Source: an uncultured Paracoccaceae bacterium (lineage in GTDB: Bacteria > Pseudomonadota > Alphaproteobacteria > Rhodobacterales > Rhodobacteraceae). From it: 8,547 nt of DNA. The notes beneath the pieces were generated by a model. That model was not told the origin of the DNA. It saw nothing but the letters and a program-made list of their open reading frames with translations, and searched no databases. The stretch is from positions 1 to 8,547 of the forward strand of contig CALEZJ010000373.1 of NCBI GenBank assembly GCA_937927885.1, written 5' to 3'. Every line of letters begins with the position of its first letter. The first letter of the stretch is position 1. The translations under genes were made by a program, and so were the position numbers. Below, one piece after another: positions 1 through 6,681 of this stretch.

Positions 1-1
1 C

Positions 2-220
<219 letters not shown>

Positions 221-234
221 GAAAAGGCGCGAGC

Positions 235-834
235 ATGACGCAAGCTTTGGAAGAACTGGGCGCCTATATCGCCGCCAAGCAGCCCGATGCGGTGCTGGAC
301 TCGGCGGTTTCCCACGGCGAACTGACCCTGACCGTCACCGTCGGCACGTTGCCCGCGCTGGTTCGGTTCCTGAAAGCCGACCTGACCTGCCGTTTCGGCT
401 CGCTCGTCGACATCACCGCGGTGGACCATCCCGAACGCCGCGCGCGCTTTGACGTGGTCTATCACTTCCTCAGCATGCACCGGAACCAGCGCATCCGCCT
501 GAAAGCCGCCGTGCGCGAGGACGAGATGGTGCCCTCGATCATCGAGATCCACCCCTCGGCCAACTGGTTCGAGCGCGAGGCGTTCGACATGTACGGCATC
601 CTGTTCAGCGGCCACCCCGGCCTGCGGCGCATCCTGACCGACCACGGGTTTCGCGGCCATCCGCTGCGCAAGGATTTTCCGACCACCGGCTATGTCGAGG
701 TCCGCTATGACGAGGTCGCCAAGCGCGTCGTCTATGAACCCGTCAAGCTGGTGCAGGATTACCGCCAGTTCGACTTCATGAGCCCGTGGGAAGGGGCGAC
801 TTACATCCTCCCCGGCGACGAGAAAAAAGCCTGA
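235..834 (+). CDS. nuoC: NADH-quinone oxidoreductase subunit C (NuoC/Nqo5, 30 kDa type)
   Basis: The 199-residue product has the normal length for a separate NuoC; it is not fused to NuoD as in E. coli. The 30-kDa-subunit signature occupies about residues 112-149, reading [20 protein letters not shown] followed by [18 protein letters not shown]. The N-terminal part (about 30-100) is the alpha/beta domain that packs against NuoD. NuoC is a cofactor-free structural subunit of the cytoplasmic arm that helps build the connection between the cluster chain and the quinone site. The ATG at 235 is preceded by AAAAGG at 222-227 with 7 nt spacing, and no earlier in-frame start competes. The TGA at 832-834 is 30 nt before nuoD. 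Composition matches its neighbours and nothing looks broken. Confidence 0.97.
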   Translation: MTQALEELGAYIAAKQPDAVLDSAVSHGELTLTVTVGTLPALVRFLKADLTCRFGSLVDITAVDHPERRARFDVVYHFLSMHRNQRIRLKAAVREDEMVPSIIEIHPSANWFEREAFDMYGILFSGHPGLRRILTDHGFRGHPLRKDFPTTGYVEVRYDEVAKRVVYEPVKLVQDYRQFDFMSPWEGATYILPGDEKKA

Positions 835-850
835 CCCCGCGCGGGTTTGC

Positions 851-857
851 GAAAGGG
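851..857 (+). promoter_or_regulatory. Ribosome binding site that decides the nuoD start
   Basis: GAAAGGG lies 7 nt before the ATG at 865 (10 nt before the ATG at 868). An in-frame TTG at 847 would extend nuoD by six residues but would place this Shine-Dalgarno-like sequence inside the coding region. ATG 865 or 868 is therefore the better start. Confidence 0.6.
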
Positions 858-864
858 TGCCGCG

Positions 865-2088
865 ATGATGGACGGATCCAAAGGGTTCACTGACGCCCAG
901 ACCGGCGAGCAGAAGATCCGCAATTTCAACATCAACTTCGGGCCCCAGCACCCGGCGGCGCATGGCGTGCTGCGGCTGGTGCTGGAGCTGGACGGCGAAG
1001 TGGTGGAGCGCTGCGACCCGCATATCGGCCTGCTGCATCGCGGCACCGAAAAGCTGATGGAATCGCGCACCTATCTGCAGAACCTGCCCTATTTCGACCG
1101 GCTGGATTATGTGGCGCCGATGAATCAGGAGCATGCCTGGTGTCTGGCCATCGAACGGCTGACCGGCACGATGGTGCCGCGCCGCGCCAGCCTGATCCGG
1201 GTGCTCTATTCGGAAATCGGCCGCATCCTGAACCATCTTCTGAACGTTACCACGCAGGCGATGGACGTCGGCGCGCTGACCCCGCCGCTGTGGGGATTCG
1301 AAGAGCGCGAAAAGCTGATGATCTTCTATGAGCGCGCCTGCGGGGCGCGGCTGCATGCCGCGTATTTCCGTCCCGGCGGCGTGCATCAGGACCTGCCACC
1401 CGCGCTGATCGACGATATCGAGGCCTGGGCCGAGGCCTTCCCCAAGGCGCTGGACGATATCGACGGGCTGTTGACGGAAAACCGCATCTTCAAGCAGCGC
1501 AACGCCGATATCGGCGTGGTCACCGAACAGGATATCCTGGACTGGGGCTATTCGGGCGTGATGGTGCGCGGTTCGGGGCTGGCCTGGGATCTGCGTCGTT
1601 CGCAACCCTATGAATGCTATGACGAATTCGACTTCAAGATCCCGGTGGGCAAGAACGGCGATTGTTATGACCGCTATCTGTGCCGCATGGCCGAGATGCG
1701 GGAATCGACCTCGATCATCCGGCAGGCCATCGCCAAGCTGCGCGCGCCCGAAGGGCAGGGCGACGTGCTGGCGCGCGGCAAGATCACGCCGCCGTCGCGG
1801 GGCGACATGAAGACCTCGATGGAAAGCCTGATCCATCACTTCAAGCTTTATACCGAAGGGTTCCACGTCCCCGCGGGCGAGGTTTACGCCGCGGTCGAGG
1901 CGCCCAAGGGGGAATTCGGCGTCTATCTGGTCGCCGACGGCACCAACAAGCCGTATCGGGCCAAGTTGCGCGCACCGGGCTATCTGCACCTGCAATCGAT
2001 GGATTACGTCGCCAAGGGTCACCTTCTGGCCGATGTCGCCGCGATCATCGGCACCATGGACATCGTTTTCGGCGAGGTTGACCGGTGA
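865..2088 (+). CDS. nuoD: NADH-quinone oxidoreductase subunit D (NuoD/Nqo4, 49 kDa type)
   Basis: From ATG 865 the product is 407 residues, the usual size for a stand-alone NuoD. Family landmarks are [20 protein letters not shown] (residues 20-39), [20 protein letters not shown] (53-72), [20 protein letters not shown] (137-156) and the C-terminal DIVFGEVDR. By homology with the structurally known Nqo4, His33 (in PAAHGV) and Tyr82 (in RLDY) are the residues that contact the quinone headgroup, and both are present. NuoD is evolutionarily related to the large subunit of [NiFe] hydrogenases; as expected for NuoD, the metal-binding CxxC pairs are absent. It acts in the cytoplasmic arm next to NuoB and the membrane domain. 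The final GGTGA contains the GTG start of the next gene, a 4-nt overlap. ATG 868 is an equally plausible start. Confidence 0.97.
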   Translation: MMDGSKGFTDAQTGEQKIRNFNINFGPQHPAAHGVLRLVLELDGEVVERCDPHIGLLHRGTEKLMESRTYLQNLPYFDRLDYVAPMNQEHAWCLAIERLTGTMVPRRASLIRVLYSEIGRILNHLLNVTTQAMDVGALTPPLWGFEEREKLMIFYERACGARLHAAYFRPGGVHQDLPPALIDDIEAWAEAFPKALDDIDGLLTENRIFKQRNADIGVVTEQDILDWGYSGVMVRGSGLAWDLRRSQPYECYDEFDFKIPVGKNGDCYDRYLCRMAEMRESTSIIRQAIAKLRAPEGQGDVLARGKITPPSRGDMKTSMESLIHHFKLYTEGFHVPAGEVYAAVEAPKGEFGVYLVADGTNKPYRAKLRAPGYLHLQSMDYVAKGHLLADVAAIIGTMDIVFGEVDR

Positions 2089-2372
2089 AGCCGCGTCTCG
2101 CCGCCCTGCTGCTGGCGCTGGTGCCGACGGTCGGCTCGGCCCAGCCCTTCGTGGCCTATGCCGGGGATCCCTGGCCGACCGTGCGCGCCCTGATGGAAAG
2201 CCAGGAGTGCTGGGCGCGCGAGGATCAGTTGCTGACCCTTTTCCGCGAGGTCTATGGCTATGAGGTCCATCGGGTCGTGGAACTTTTCAATGACCTGGCC
2301 GCCAATCCGGATTTCGAATACGGCGCCAGTGTCGCGGCGTGGTCGCTGATGACCGGACCGAGGTGCGGATGA
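2085..2372 (+). CDS. Small exported protein of unknown function between nuoD and nuoE (first)
   Basis: I do not recognise the family. The 95-residue product begins with a typical Sec signal peptide: basic MKPR, a Leu/Ala-rich core, and VGSA followed by Gln at about 19/20. This leaves a mature protein of about 76 residues, probably periplasmic. The mature part is rich in Trp and acidic residues and has just two cysteines, Cys42 and Cys94 (penultimate), which could form a disulfide. The start is GTG at 2085, overlapping the nuoD stop by four bases (GTGA), with GAGG at 2074-2077 inside nuoD at 7 nt spacing, so translation is probably coupled to nuoD. Its own stop overlaps the next start (ATGA). 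Reality as a gene is supported by the signal peptide, both overlaps and the ribosome site. Unidentified reading frames at such positions are known from the Paracoccus nqo cluster. A complex I assembly or stability role is only inferred from position. Confidence 0.78.
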   Translation: MKPRLAALLLALVPTVGSAQPFVAYAGDPWPTVRALMESQECWAREDQLLTLFREVYGYEVHRVVELFNDLAANPDFEYGASVAAWSLMTGPRCG

Positions 2373-3031
2373 TGGGCATGCGGTTTGTCCTTGCTCTGGG
2401 TTTCGCGCTGGCGGCATCGCCCGCGCTGGCCTTCACGCCCGACCGCGCGGCGATGATGGTTGACGCGGTGCGCGCCAACGGCTGCGCGATGACCGGGGAA
2501 CAGGCCGAGGGGGCGCTGGCGCCGCTGGGGCTTGACGGGATCGAAGTGCAGATGTTCGTCGACACGCTGTTCGGCGCCGGGCTGGTCACCATGTCCGACG
2601 ACATGGAGGAATTGCGGCTGTCCGAGGCGCTGTGCGCGGCGACCGGCGAGGAGTCGCTGGCGCTGATCGTGGGCGCCTTCGAGATGCAGGACACGGCGCT
2701 GGAAGCCTGGCGCCCCACCTTCACCCCCGAGCGCGGCGCCGAGTTCATCGCGGCCCTGCGCGGTGCCGGATGCAGCCTGACCGAGGCTGGCGCCGCCGAG
2801 GTGCTGGTGCCTCTGGGCTTTACCCCGGAAGAAAGCCGCGATGTCGTGACCGTGCTGATCGAGTCCGAGCTGGCCGGGATCGATGACGAGGGCGTCGCCC
2901 TGACGCTGAGCGAGGCGCTTTGCGCCGCCGATCCGGCAACCGACACGCCGACCCTGGCGGCAATCCTGGCCGCGTGGGACGAAACCCACCCGGCGGGCGA
3001 GGTCCATATCCAGCGCGGGGGCGATCAATGA
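2369..3031 (+). CDS. Exported protein with two tandem ~70-residue repeats, unknown function, between nuoD and nuoE (second)
   Basis: From ATG 2369 the product is 220 residues. A signal peptide ends at about residue 21 (ASPALA then FTPD), so the mature protein should be periplasmic. It consists of two repeats, residues 22-91 and 118-187, which align without gaps. Both open with FTP(D/E)R, have GC near position 17, a central PLG and end in LSEALCAA. Each repeat carries two cysteines 50 residues apart (39/89 and 135/185), which suggests one disulfide per repeat. The spacer (92-117) and C-terminal tail also share a hydrophobic helix pattern. The start overlaps the upstream stop (ATGA), with GAGG at 2360-2363; ATG 2372 is an alternative, and an in-frame GTG at 2339 is less likely because it would bury the signal peptide. 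I recognise no named family; association with complex I rests on operon position only. Confidence 0.82.
   Translation: MMGMRFVLALGFALAASPALAFTPDRAAMMVDAVRANGCAMTGEQAEGALAPLGLDGIEVQMFVDTLFGAGLVTMSDDMEELRLSEALCAATGEESLALIVGAFEMQDTALEAWRPTFTPERGAEFIAALRGAGCSLTEAGAAEVLVPLGFTPEESRDVVTVLIESELAGIDDEGVALTLSEALCAADPATDTPTLAAILAAWDETHPAGEVHIQRGGDQ
2432..2641 (+). repeat. Protein-level tandem repeat, copy 1
   Basis: This encodes residues 22-91 of the exported protein starting at 2369. By hand count it shares 29 of 70 identical positions with copy 2, with no gaps. Conserved landmarks are the opening FTP, the GC, the PLG and the closing LSEALCAA. Confidence 0.8.
2720..2929 (+). repeat. Protein-level tandem repeat, copy 2
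   Basis: This encodes residues 118-187 of the same exported protein and is the partner of the copy at 2432-2641. The two cysteines occupy the same repeat positions as in copy 1. The copies have diverged considerably, so the duplication is not recent. Confidence 0.8.
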
Positions 3032-3074
3032 CCCCCTGCACCCGTAGTTTCCCGGCCCCGCGCCGGTGCCTGAC

Positions 3075-3079
3075 AGGAG
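3075..3079 (+). promoter_or_regulatory. Ribosome binding site that decides the nuoE start
   Basis: AGGAG lies 7 nt before ATG 3087 and is the best Shine-Dalgarno sequence nearby. It favours ATG 3087 over the in-frame GTG at 3066 and TTG at 3084. The resulting N-terminus, [17 protein letters not shown], is the expected one for alphaproteobacterial NuoE. Confidence 0.7.
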
Positions 3080-3086
3080 CCTATTG

Positions 3087-4226
3087 ATGCTACGTCGTCT
3101 GCATCACGAACAGCCCGCCAGCTTTGCCTTTACCCCGGCCAATCAGGCCTGGGCCGAGGGGCAGATCAGCAAATACCCGGCGGGGCGTCAGGCCAGCGCC
3201 ATCATCCCGCTTTTGTGGCGCGCGCAGGAGCAGGAAGGCTGGCTGACCCGCCCGGCGATCGAACATGTCGCCGACATGCTGGGCATGGCCTATATCCGCG
3301 CGCTGGAGGTGGCGACCTTCTATTTCATGTTCCAGCTGCGCCCGACGGGCTCGGTCGCGCATGTGCAGATCTGCGGCACGCTGTCGTGCATGATCTGCGG
3401 CGCCGAGGACCTGATCCGCGTCTGCCACGACAAGATCGCCGCCCAGCCCTACACGCTGTCGGCGGATGGCAAGTTCACCTGGGAAGAGGTGGAATGCCTG
3501 GGGTCCTGCGCCAATGCGCCGATGGTGCAGATCGGCAAGGATTATTACGAAGACCTGACGGCGGAAAAATTCGCCTGGATTCTCGACGAGTTGGCGGCGG
3601 GGCGCGTGCCCACGCCGGGGCCGCAGAACGGGCGTTTCGCGGCAGAGCCGAAATCGGGGCTGACCTCGCTCAAGGGGGAACGGGTCGAGGCGCACAACGG
3701 CTCGGTCGCGCTGGCGCTGTCGATCGGCGATACCGTCAAGCGCATCGACGGGACCGAGGTCCCGCTGCTGACCCCCTGGCTGGACAAGACCGAAAAGCCG
3801 GCCGCGACCGCGCGCGCCGATGGCAAGCCGGTGTCCAGCCGACTGGGCAAGGCCCCGGTCGAAAAGGCGGCGGATATCGAGGCGGCGCAGGCCCCGGCTG
3901 ACGCCCAGGCTGCGGCGCCGGTATCCGCGCCGGTCGAGGGCACGCGCCCGGTCACGCTGGCCGCCGCGCGCGAGGGCGGTGCCGATGATCTGAAGCGCAT
4001 CAAGGGGATCGGGCCCAAGCTGGAGGAGATGTGCCACCGGCTGGGGTTCTTCCATTTCGACCAGATCGCGGCCTGGACGGATGCGGAACTGGCCTGGGTC
4101 GACCAGAACCTGGAAGGCTTCAAGGGCCGCGCCAGCCGTGACCAGTGGGTGGCGCAGGCAAAACAGCTTGCGGCGGGCGGCGAGACCGAGTTCTCGAAGC
4201 GTGTCGACAAGGGTGATGTGTACTGA
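3087..4226 (+). CDS. nuoE: NADH-quinone oxidoreductase subunit E (NuoE/Nqo2, 24 kDa type) with C-terminal helix-hairpin-helix extension
   Basis: The 379-residue product is more than twice as long as E. coli NuoE. Residues about 1-175 are the classic thioredoxin-like 24-kDa subunit. The [2Fe-2S] cluster N1a ligands are visible as Cys96-x4-Cys101 and Cys137-x3-Cys141, in [15 protein letters not shown] and [13 protein letters not shown]; Cys104 is an additional cysteine nearby. Residues about 180-297 form a low-complexity Ala/Pro/Lys-rich linker, and residues about 298-362 form a helix-hairpin-helix-like domain ([16 protein letters not shown], then [17 protein letters not shown]). NuoE pairs with NuoF at the tip of the cytoplasmic arm, where N1a accepts an electron from FMN. 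As I recall, long NuoE proteins of this kind also occur in other Rhodobacterales. The function of the extension is unknown to me. The TGA overlaps the ribosome site of the next small gene. Confidence 0.96.
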   Translation: MLRRLHHEQPASFAFTPANQAWAEGQISKYPAGRQASAIIPLLWRAQEQEGWLTRPAIEHVADMLGMAYIRALEVATFYFMFQLRPTGSVAHVQICGTLSCMICGAEDLIRVCHDKIAAQPYTLSADGKFTWEEVECLGSCANAPMVQIGKDYYEDLTAEKFAWILDELAAGRVPTPGPQNGRFAAEPKSGLTSLKGERVEAHNGSVALALSIGDTVKRIDGTEVPLLTPWLDKTEKPAATARADGKPVSSRLGKAPVEKAADIEAAQAPADAQAAAPVSAPVEGTRPVTLAAAREGGADDLKRIKGIGPKLEEMCHRLGFFHFDQIAAWTDAELAWVDQNLEGFKGRASRDQWVAQAKQLAAGGETEFSKRVDKGDVY

Positions 4227-4237
4227 GGGGGCGGGCG

Positions 4238-4456
4238 ATGCACGGTGACTCGGATCAGGCACGGCGGGGGCGCTTCATCGCGCTTCTGATCGTCGTGACT
4301 GCGATGCTCTGGGTGACCGTCCTCGCGCTGGGGAATTCGCTGGGCTGGAGCCAGCGCACGCTCGCCTTCTTCGACCTGGCGGCTCTGGCCGGGTTCGTGA
4401 TGGCGATGTGGTTGTTATTCGGGCTCTGGCGCGCGCGCCGGACGAACAAGGAATAG
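4238..4456 (+). CDS. Small two-helix membrane protein between nuoE and nuoF, probably DUF5337 family
   Basis: The product has 72 residues and two hydrophobic segments, at about 13-33 (FIALLIVVTAMLWVTVLAL) and 43-64 (AFFDLAALAGFVMAMWLLFG), joined by a short loop GNSLGWSQR. Basic clusters at both ends (RRGR and RARR) predict that N- and C-termini face the cytoplasm, with the loop in the periplasm. The ATG is preceded by a G-rich Shine-Dalgarno sequence (GAGGGGG, 4225-4231) that overlaps the nuoE stop codon. The gene ends 3 nt before nuoF and holds the nuoF ribosome site in its last codons. Size, topology and position resemble the DUF5337 proteins found in Rhodobacterales nuo operons; I make this match from memory, not from a search. 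It may be an accessory or assembly protein of the membrane arm, which is inference. Confidence 0.85.
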   Translation: MHGDSDQARRGRFIALLIVVTAMLWVTVLALGNSLGWSQRTLAFFDLAALAGFVMAMWLLFGLWRARRTNKE

Positions 4457-4459
4457 GCG

Positions 4460-5752
4460 ATGCTGAAGGATCAGGACCGGATCTTTACCAACATCTACGG
4501 GATGTATGACCGCAGCCTGAAGGGCGCGCTGGCGCGCGGCCATTGGGACGGCACCAAGGACATCATCGCCAAGGGCCGCGACTGGATCATCAACGAGATC
4601 AAGGCATCGGGCCGGCGCGGGCGGGGCGGCGCGGGCTCCCAGACCGGGCTGAAATGGTCGTTCATGCCGAAACAGTCGGACGGGCGGCCCAGCTATCTGG
4701 TGATCAATGCCGACGAATCCGAGCCGGGCACCTGCAAGGACCGCGAGATCATGCGCCATGATCCGCACACGCTGATCGAAGGCTGCCTGATTGCGTCCTT
4801 CGCGATGAACGCGCATGCCTGCTACATCTACATTCGCGGTGAGTATATCCGCGAGCGCGAGGCGCTGCAGGCCGCCATCGACGAATGCTATGACGCGGGG
4901 CTGCTGGGCAAGAACGCCGCGAAATCGGGCTGGGATTTCGACCTCTATCTGCACCACGGCGCTGGCGCCTATATCTGCGGCGAGGAAACCGCGCTTTTGG
5001 AATCGCTGGAAGGCAAGAAGGGCATGCCGCGGATGAAGCCGCCGTTCCCGGCGGGGTCGGGGCTTTATGGCTGCCCGACCACGGTGAACAACGTCGAATC
5101 CATCGCCGTCGCCCCCACCATCCTGCGCCGGGGCGGGGACTGGTTCGCGGGCTTTGGCCGTCCGAACAATGCGGGCACCAAGCTGTTTGCGATCTCGGGC
5201 CATGTGAACAACCCCTGCGTGGTCGAGGAAGCCATGTCGATCAGCTTTGAAGAGCTGATCGAAAAGCATTGCGGCGGCATTCGCGGCGGCTGGGACAACC
5301 TTCTGGCGGTGATCCCCGGCGGCAGTTCCGTGCCCTGCGTGCGCGGCGAGAAGATGCGCGATGCGGTGATGGATTTCGATTACCTGCGCGCCGAACTGGG
5401 CTCGGGCCTGGGCACGGCGGCGGTGATCGTGATGGACAAGTCGACCGACATCATCAAGGCGATCTGGCGGCTGTCGTATTTCTACAAGCACGAAAGCTGC
5501 GGCCAGTGCACGCCCTGCCGCGAGGGCACCGGCTGGATGATGCGCGTCATGGACCGGCTGGTCAAAGGCGAGGCCGAGGTCGAGGAAATCGACATGCTGC
5601 TGTCGGTCACGAAGCAGGTCGAGGGCCACACGATCTGCGCCTTGGGCGACGCGGCGGCCTGGCCGATTCAGGGACTGATCCGCAACTTCCGCGACGTGAT
5701 CGAGGATCGCATCGCCTCGAAGCGCGGCACGCGCCGGGTGGCGGCGGAATAA
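4460..5752 (+). CDS. nuoF: NADH-quinone oxidoreductase subunit F (NuoF/Nqo1, 51 kDa type; FMN and NADH binding)
   Basis: The 430-residue product has the normal length. NuoF oxidises NADH with FMN and passes electrons to [4Fe-4S] cluster N3. Seen in order are the glycine-rich FMN/NADH motif [14 protein letters not shown] (53-66), [16 protein letters not shown] (81-96), the nucleotide-site motif [17 protein letters not shown] (169-185), [21 protein letters not shown] (193-213, with Lys193 and Phe196), and the N3 ligands Cys347, Cys350, Cys353 (ESCGQCTPC) and Cys393 (TICALGD). One oddity stands out: residues 60-61 are Ser-Gln where homologues have Phe-Pro or Phe-Ser. In Thermus Nqo1 this Phe stacks on the NADH adenine. 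Arg53 and Gln72 are also unlike the Leu and Glu I expect there. The reading frame is intact and all other catalytic residues are present. AAGGA at 4448-4452 gives 7 nt spacing to ATG 4460. Confidence 0.96.
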   Translation: MLKDQDRIFTNIYGMYDRSLKGALARGHWDGTKDIIAKGRDWIINEIKASGRRGRGGAGSQTGLKWSFMPKQSDGRPSYLVINADESEPGTCKDREIMRHDPHTLIEGCLIASFAMNAHACYIYIRGEYIREREALQAAIDECYDAGLLGKNAAKSGWDFDLYLHHGAGAYICGEETALLESLEGKKGMPRMKPPFPAGSGLYGCPTTVNNVESIAVAPTILRRGGDWFAGFGRPNNAGTKLFAISGHVNNPCVVEEAMSISFEELIEKHCGGIRGGWDNLLAVIPGGSSVPCVRGEKMRDAVMDFDYLRAELGSGLGTAAVIVMDKSTDIIKAIWRLSYFYKHESCGQCTPCREGTGWMMRVMDRLVKGEAEVEEIDMLLSVTKQVEGHTICALGDAAAWPIQGLIRNFRDVIEDRIASKRGTRRVAAE

Positions 5753-5866
5753 GCGATGGGACAGGGGCTTCATCAGGCAAACGGGATGACGCGGCGCGCG
5801 GCTGTGAACGCATGCGCCGCGGGTTCCGTGCTAGGCTGGCGGCGCGCAACCCCGCGCCACGCCCCT

Positions 5867-5871
5867 GGAGG
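5867..5871 (+). promoter_or_regulatory. Strong Shine-Dalgarno sequence fixing the start of the gene at 5876
   Basis: GGAGG lies 4 nt before ATG 5876. The same frame is open from ATG 5756, but that longer start would hide the signal peptide behind 40 residues of arginine-rich, shadow-like sequence. The strong ribosome site supports 5876. Confidence 0.65.
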
Positions 5872-5875
5872 TGCC

Positions 5876-6268
5876 ATGAAACCCCATGCCTTGACCCTTG
5901 CCACGGCCGCCATCCTGTTGTCCGCACCTGTCGGCCACGCCCAGACCCCGCGCAGCCTGCCCTTTGCGGGCAGCAACTGGGGCTATTTCTATTACGAGCG
6001 CGGCAATCCGCCGATGTTCCTCGGCCTCGGGGACAGTGCCGACAATGTTGCGCGGCCTCCGTCCGGGCTTGAGTGGGGTCTGCCCGAGGGCGTGATCACC
6101 ATCGTGACCCGCGACGGCGCGCCGGTCGGCGAGGCGGATCGCGCCGCCGCGACCGCGGTCGCGCAAGAGATCTGTCTGCGCAACGGGCGCCAGTTCAACC
6201 GCCGCAGTCAGGGTCGGTTCCTGCGCAACGGCGGGCTGTCCTTTGACGGGGATTGCACGCGATGGTGA
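5876..6268 (+). CDS. Small exported protein of unknown function between nuoF and nuoG (first)
   Basis: From ATG 5876 the product is 130 residues. It opens with a signal peptide (MKPHALTLATAAILLSAPVGHA, predicted cleavage after residue 22 before Gln), so it is probably periplasmic. The mature part starts with an aromatic and glycine-rich stretch (FAGSNWGYFYYERGNPPMFL), followed by a likely beta-strand region around VITIVTRDG and an Ala-rich helix ending at Cys100. An arginine-rich segment and the C-terminal DGDCTRW (Cys127) follow. The two mature cysteines could form a disulfide linking the helix to the C-terminus. I do not recognise the family. The gene overlaps the next one by 7 nt. It follows nuoF after 123 nt, the largest gap in the window, so separate control is possible but not shown. 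Confidence 0.78.
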   Translation: MKPHALTLATAAILLSAPVGHAQTPRSLPFAGSNWGYFYYERGNPPMFLGLGDSADNVARPPSGLEWGLPEGVITIVTRDGAPVGEADRAAATAVAQEICLRNGRQFNRRSQGRFLRNGGLSFDGDCTRW

Positions 6269-6678
6269 TCCGTCTGGCCCTGGCGCTGTGCTGCGCCCTT
6301 GCCCTTCCCGCCGCGGCCGCAACGCAGGACGAGGTGAACGCGACGCTGTCCGCCGACCCTTCGATCTGGGGGCGGTTGCAGTCGGCGGGCCTGGCCTGGG
6401 AAATCCGCCGCCAGTGCCCCGATATCGAGGCGCGCGACTGGGCGGGGCGGTTCTTCCTGCTCGGCATCTACAACGATGCCCGCGCCTATGGCTTCACGCG
6501 TGACCAGATCCGCATCTTTCAGCGCGACGACGCGCTGAAGGAACGGCTGCGCGCGGAAGTCTCGGCCTATGTCCAGTCGCGCGGCGCGCGTCTTGATGAT
6601 CCCGAAACCCTGTGCGCGCTCGGTCGCGCCGAGATTGCTGCCGGCACCGAAGCCGGCGAACTTCTGAGAGCAAGGTAA
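6262..6678 (+). CDS. Small exported protein between nuoF and nuoG, probably DUF5333 family
   Basis: From ATG 6262 the product is 138 residues, with a signal peptide MVIRLALALCCALALPAAAA (cleavage at about 19/20). The mature domain reads LAWEIRRQCPDIEARDW, then ARAYGFTRDQIRIF, and ends in DDPETLCALGRAEIAAGTEAG near the C-terminus. It is mostly helical and has two cysteines (Cys52, Cys118), probably disulfide bonded in the periplasm. The pattern of an EIR..C..I.AR opening, an A...GF/Y...I/E middle and a C-terminal LCA.GRA.I..GT...LL matches, from memory, the DUF5333 proteins of Rhodobacterales. Its role is unknown. The start overlaps the previous gene by 7 nt; GTG 6265 and TTG 6253 are alternative starts. 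The stop is 3 nt before nuoG, whose ribosome site (AAGG, 6672-6675) lies in its last codons. Confidence 0.83.
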   Translation: MVIRLALALCCALALPAAAATQDEVNATLSADPSIWGRLQSAGLAWEIRRQCPDIEARDWAGRFFLLGIYNDARAYGFTRDQIRIFQRDDALKERLRAEVSAYVQSRGARLDDPETLCALGRAEIAAGTEAGELLRAR

Positions 6679-6681
6679 GCC

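Noticed and set aside
836..845. Perfect 10-bp palindrome CCCGCGCGGG between nuoC and nuoD, followed by TTT
   Set aside because: It has no loop and no real U-run, and nuoD follows 20 nt later. At this GC content such palindromes are common, so I do not call a terminator or operator.
847..864. Six-residue N-terminal extension of nuoD from a TTG start
   Set aside because: The ribosome site GAAAGGG would lie inside the coding region; ATG 865 or 868 is well spaced and gives the usual N-terminus.
2265..2300. VVELF in the 95-residue protein as a possible DUF1223 (secreted thioredoxin-like) signature
   Set aside because: The CxxC that follows this segment in DUF1223 proteins is absent and the protein is far too short; the shared five residues are not enough.
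5756..5875. N-terminal 40-residue extension of the exported protein at 5876
   Set aside because: The extension is Arg/Ala-rich without pattern and would bury a clean signal peptide. A strong GGAGG sits directly before ATG 5876.
5269..6072. 267-codon + strand frame overlapping nuoF and the following gene
   Set aside because: It is a +1 shadow of nuoF with Arg/Gly/Ala-rich low-complexity translation, and nuoF is unambiguous in the other frame.
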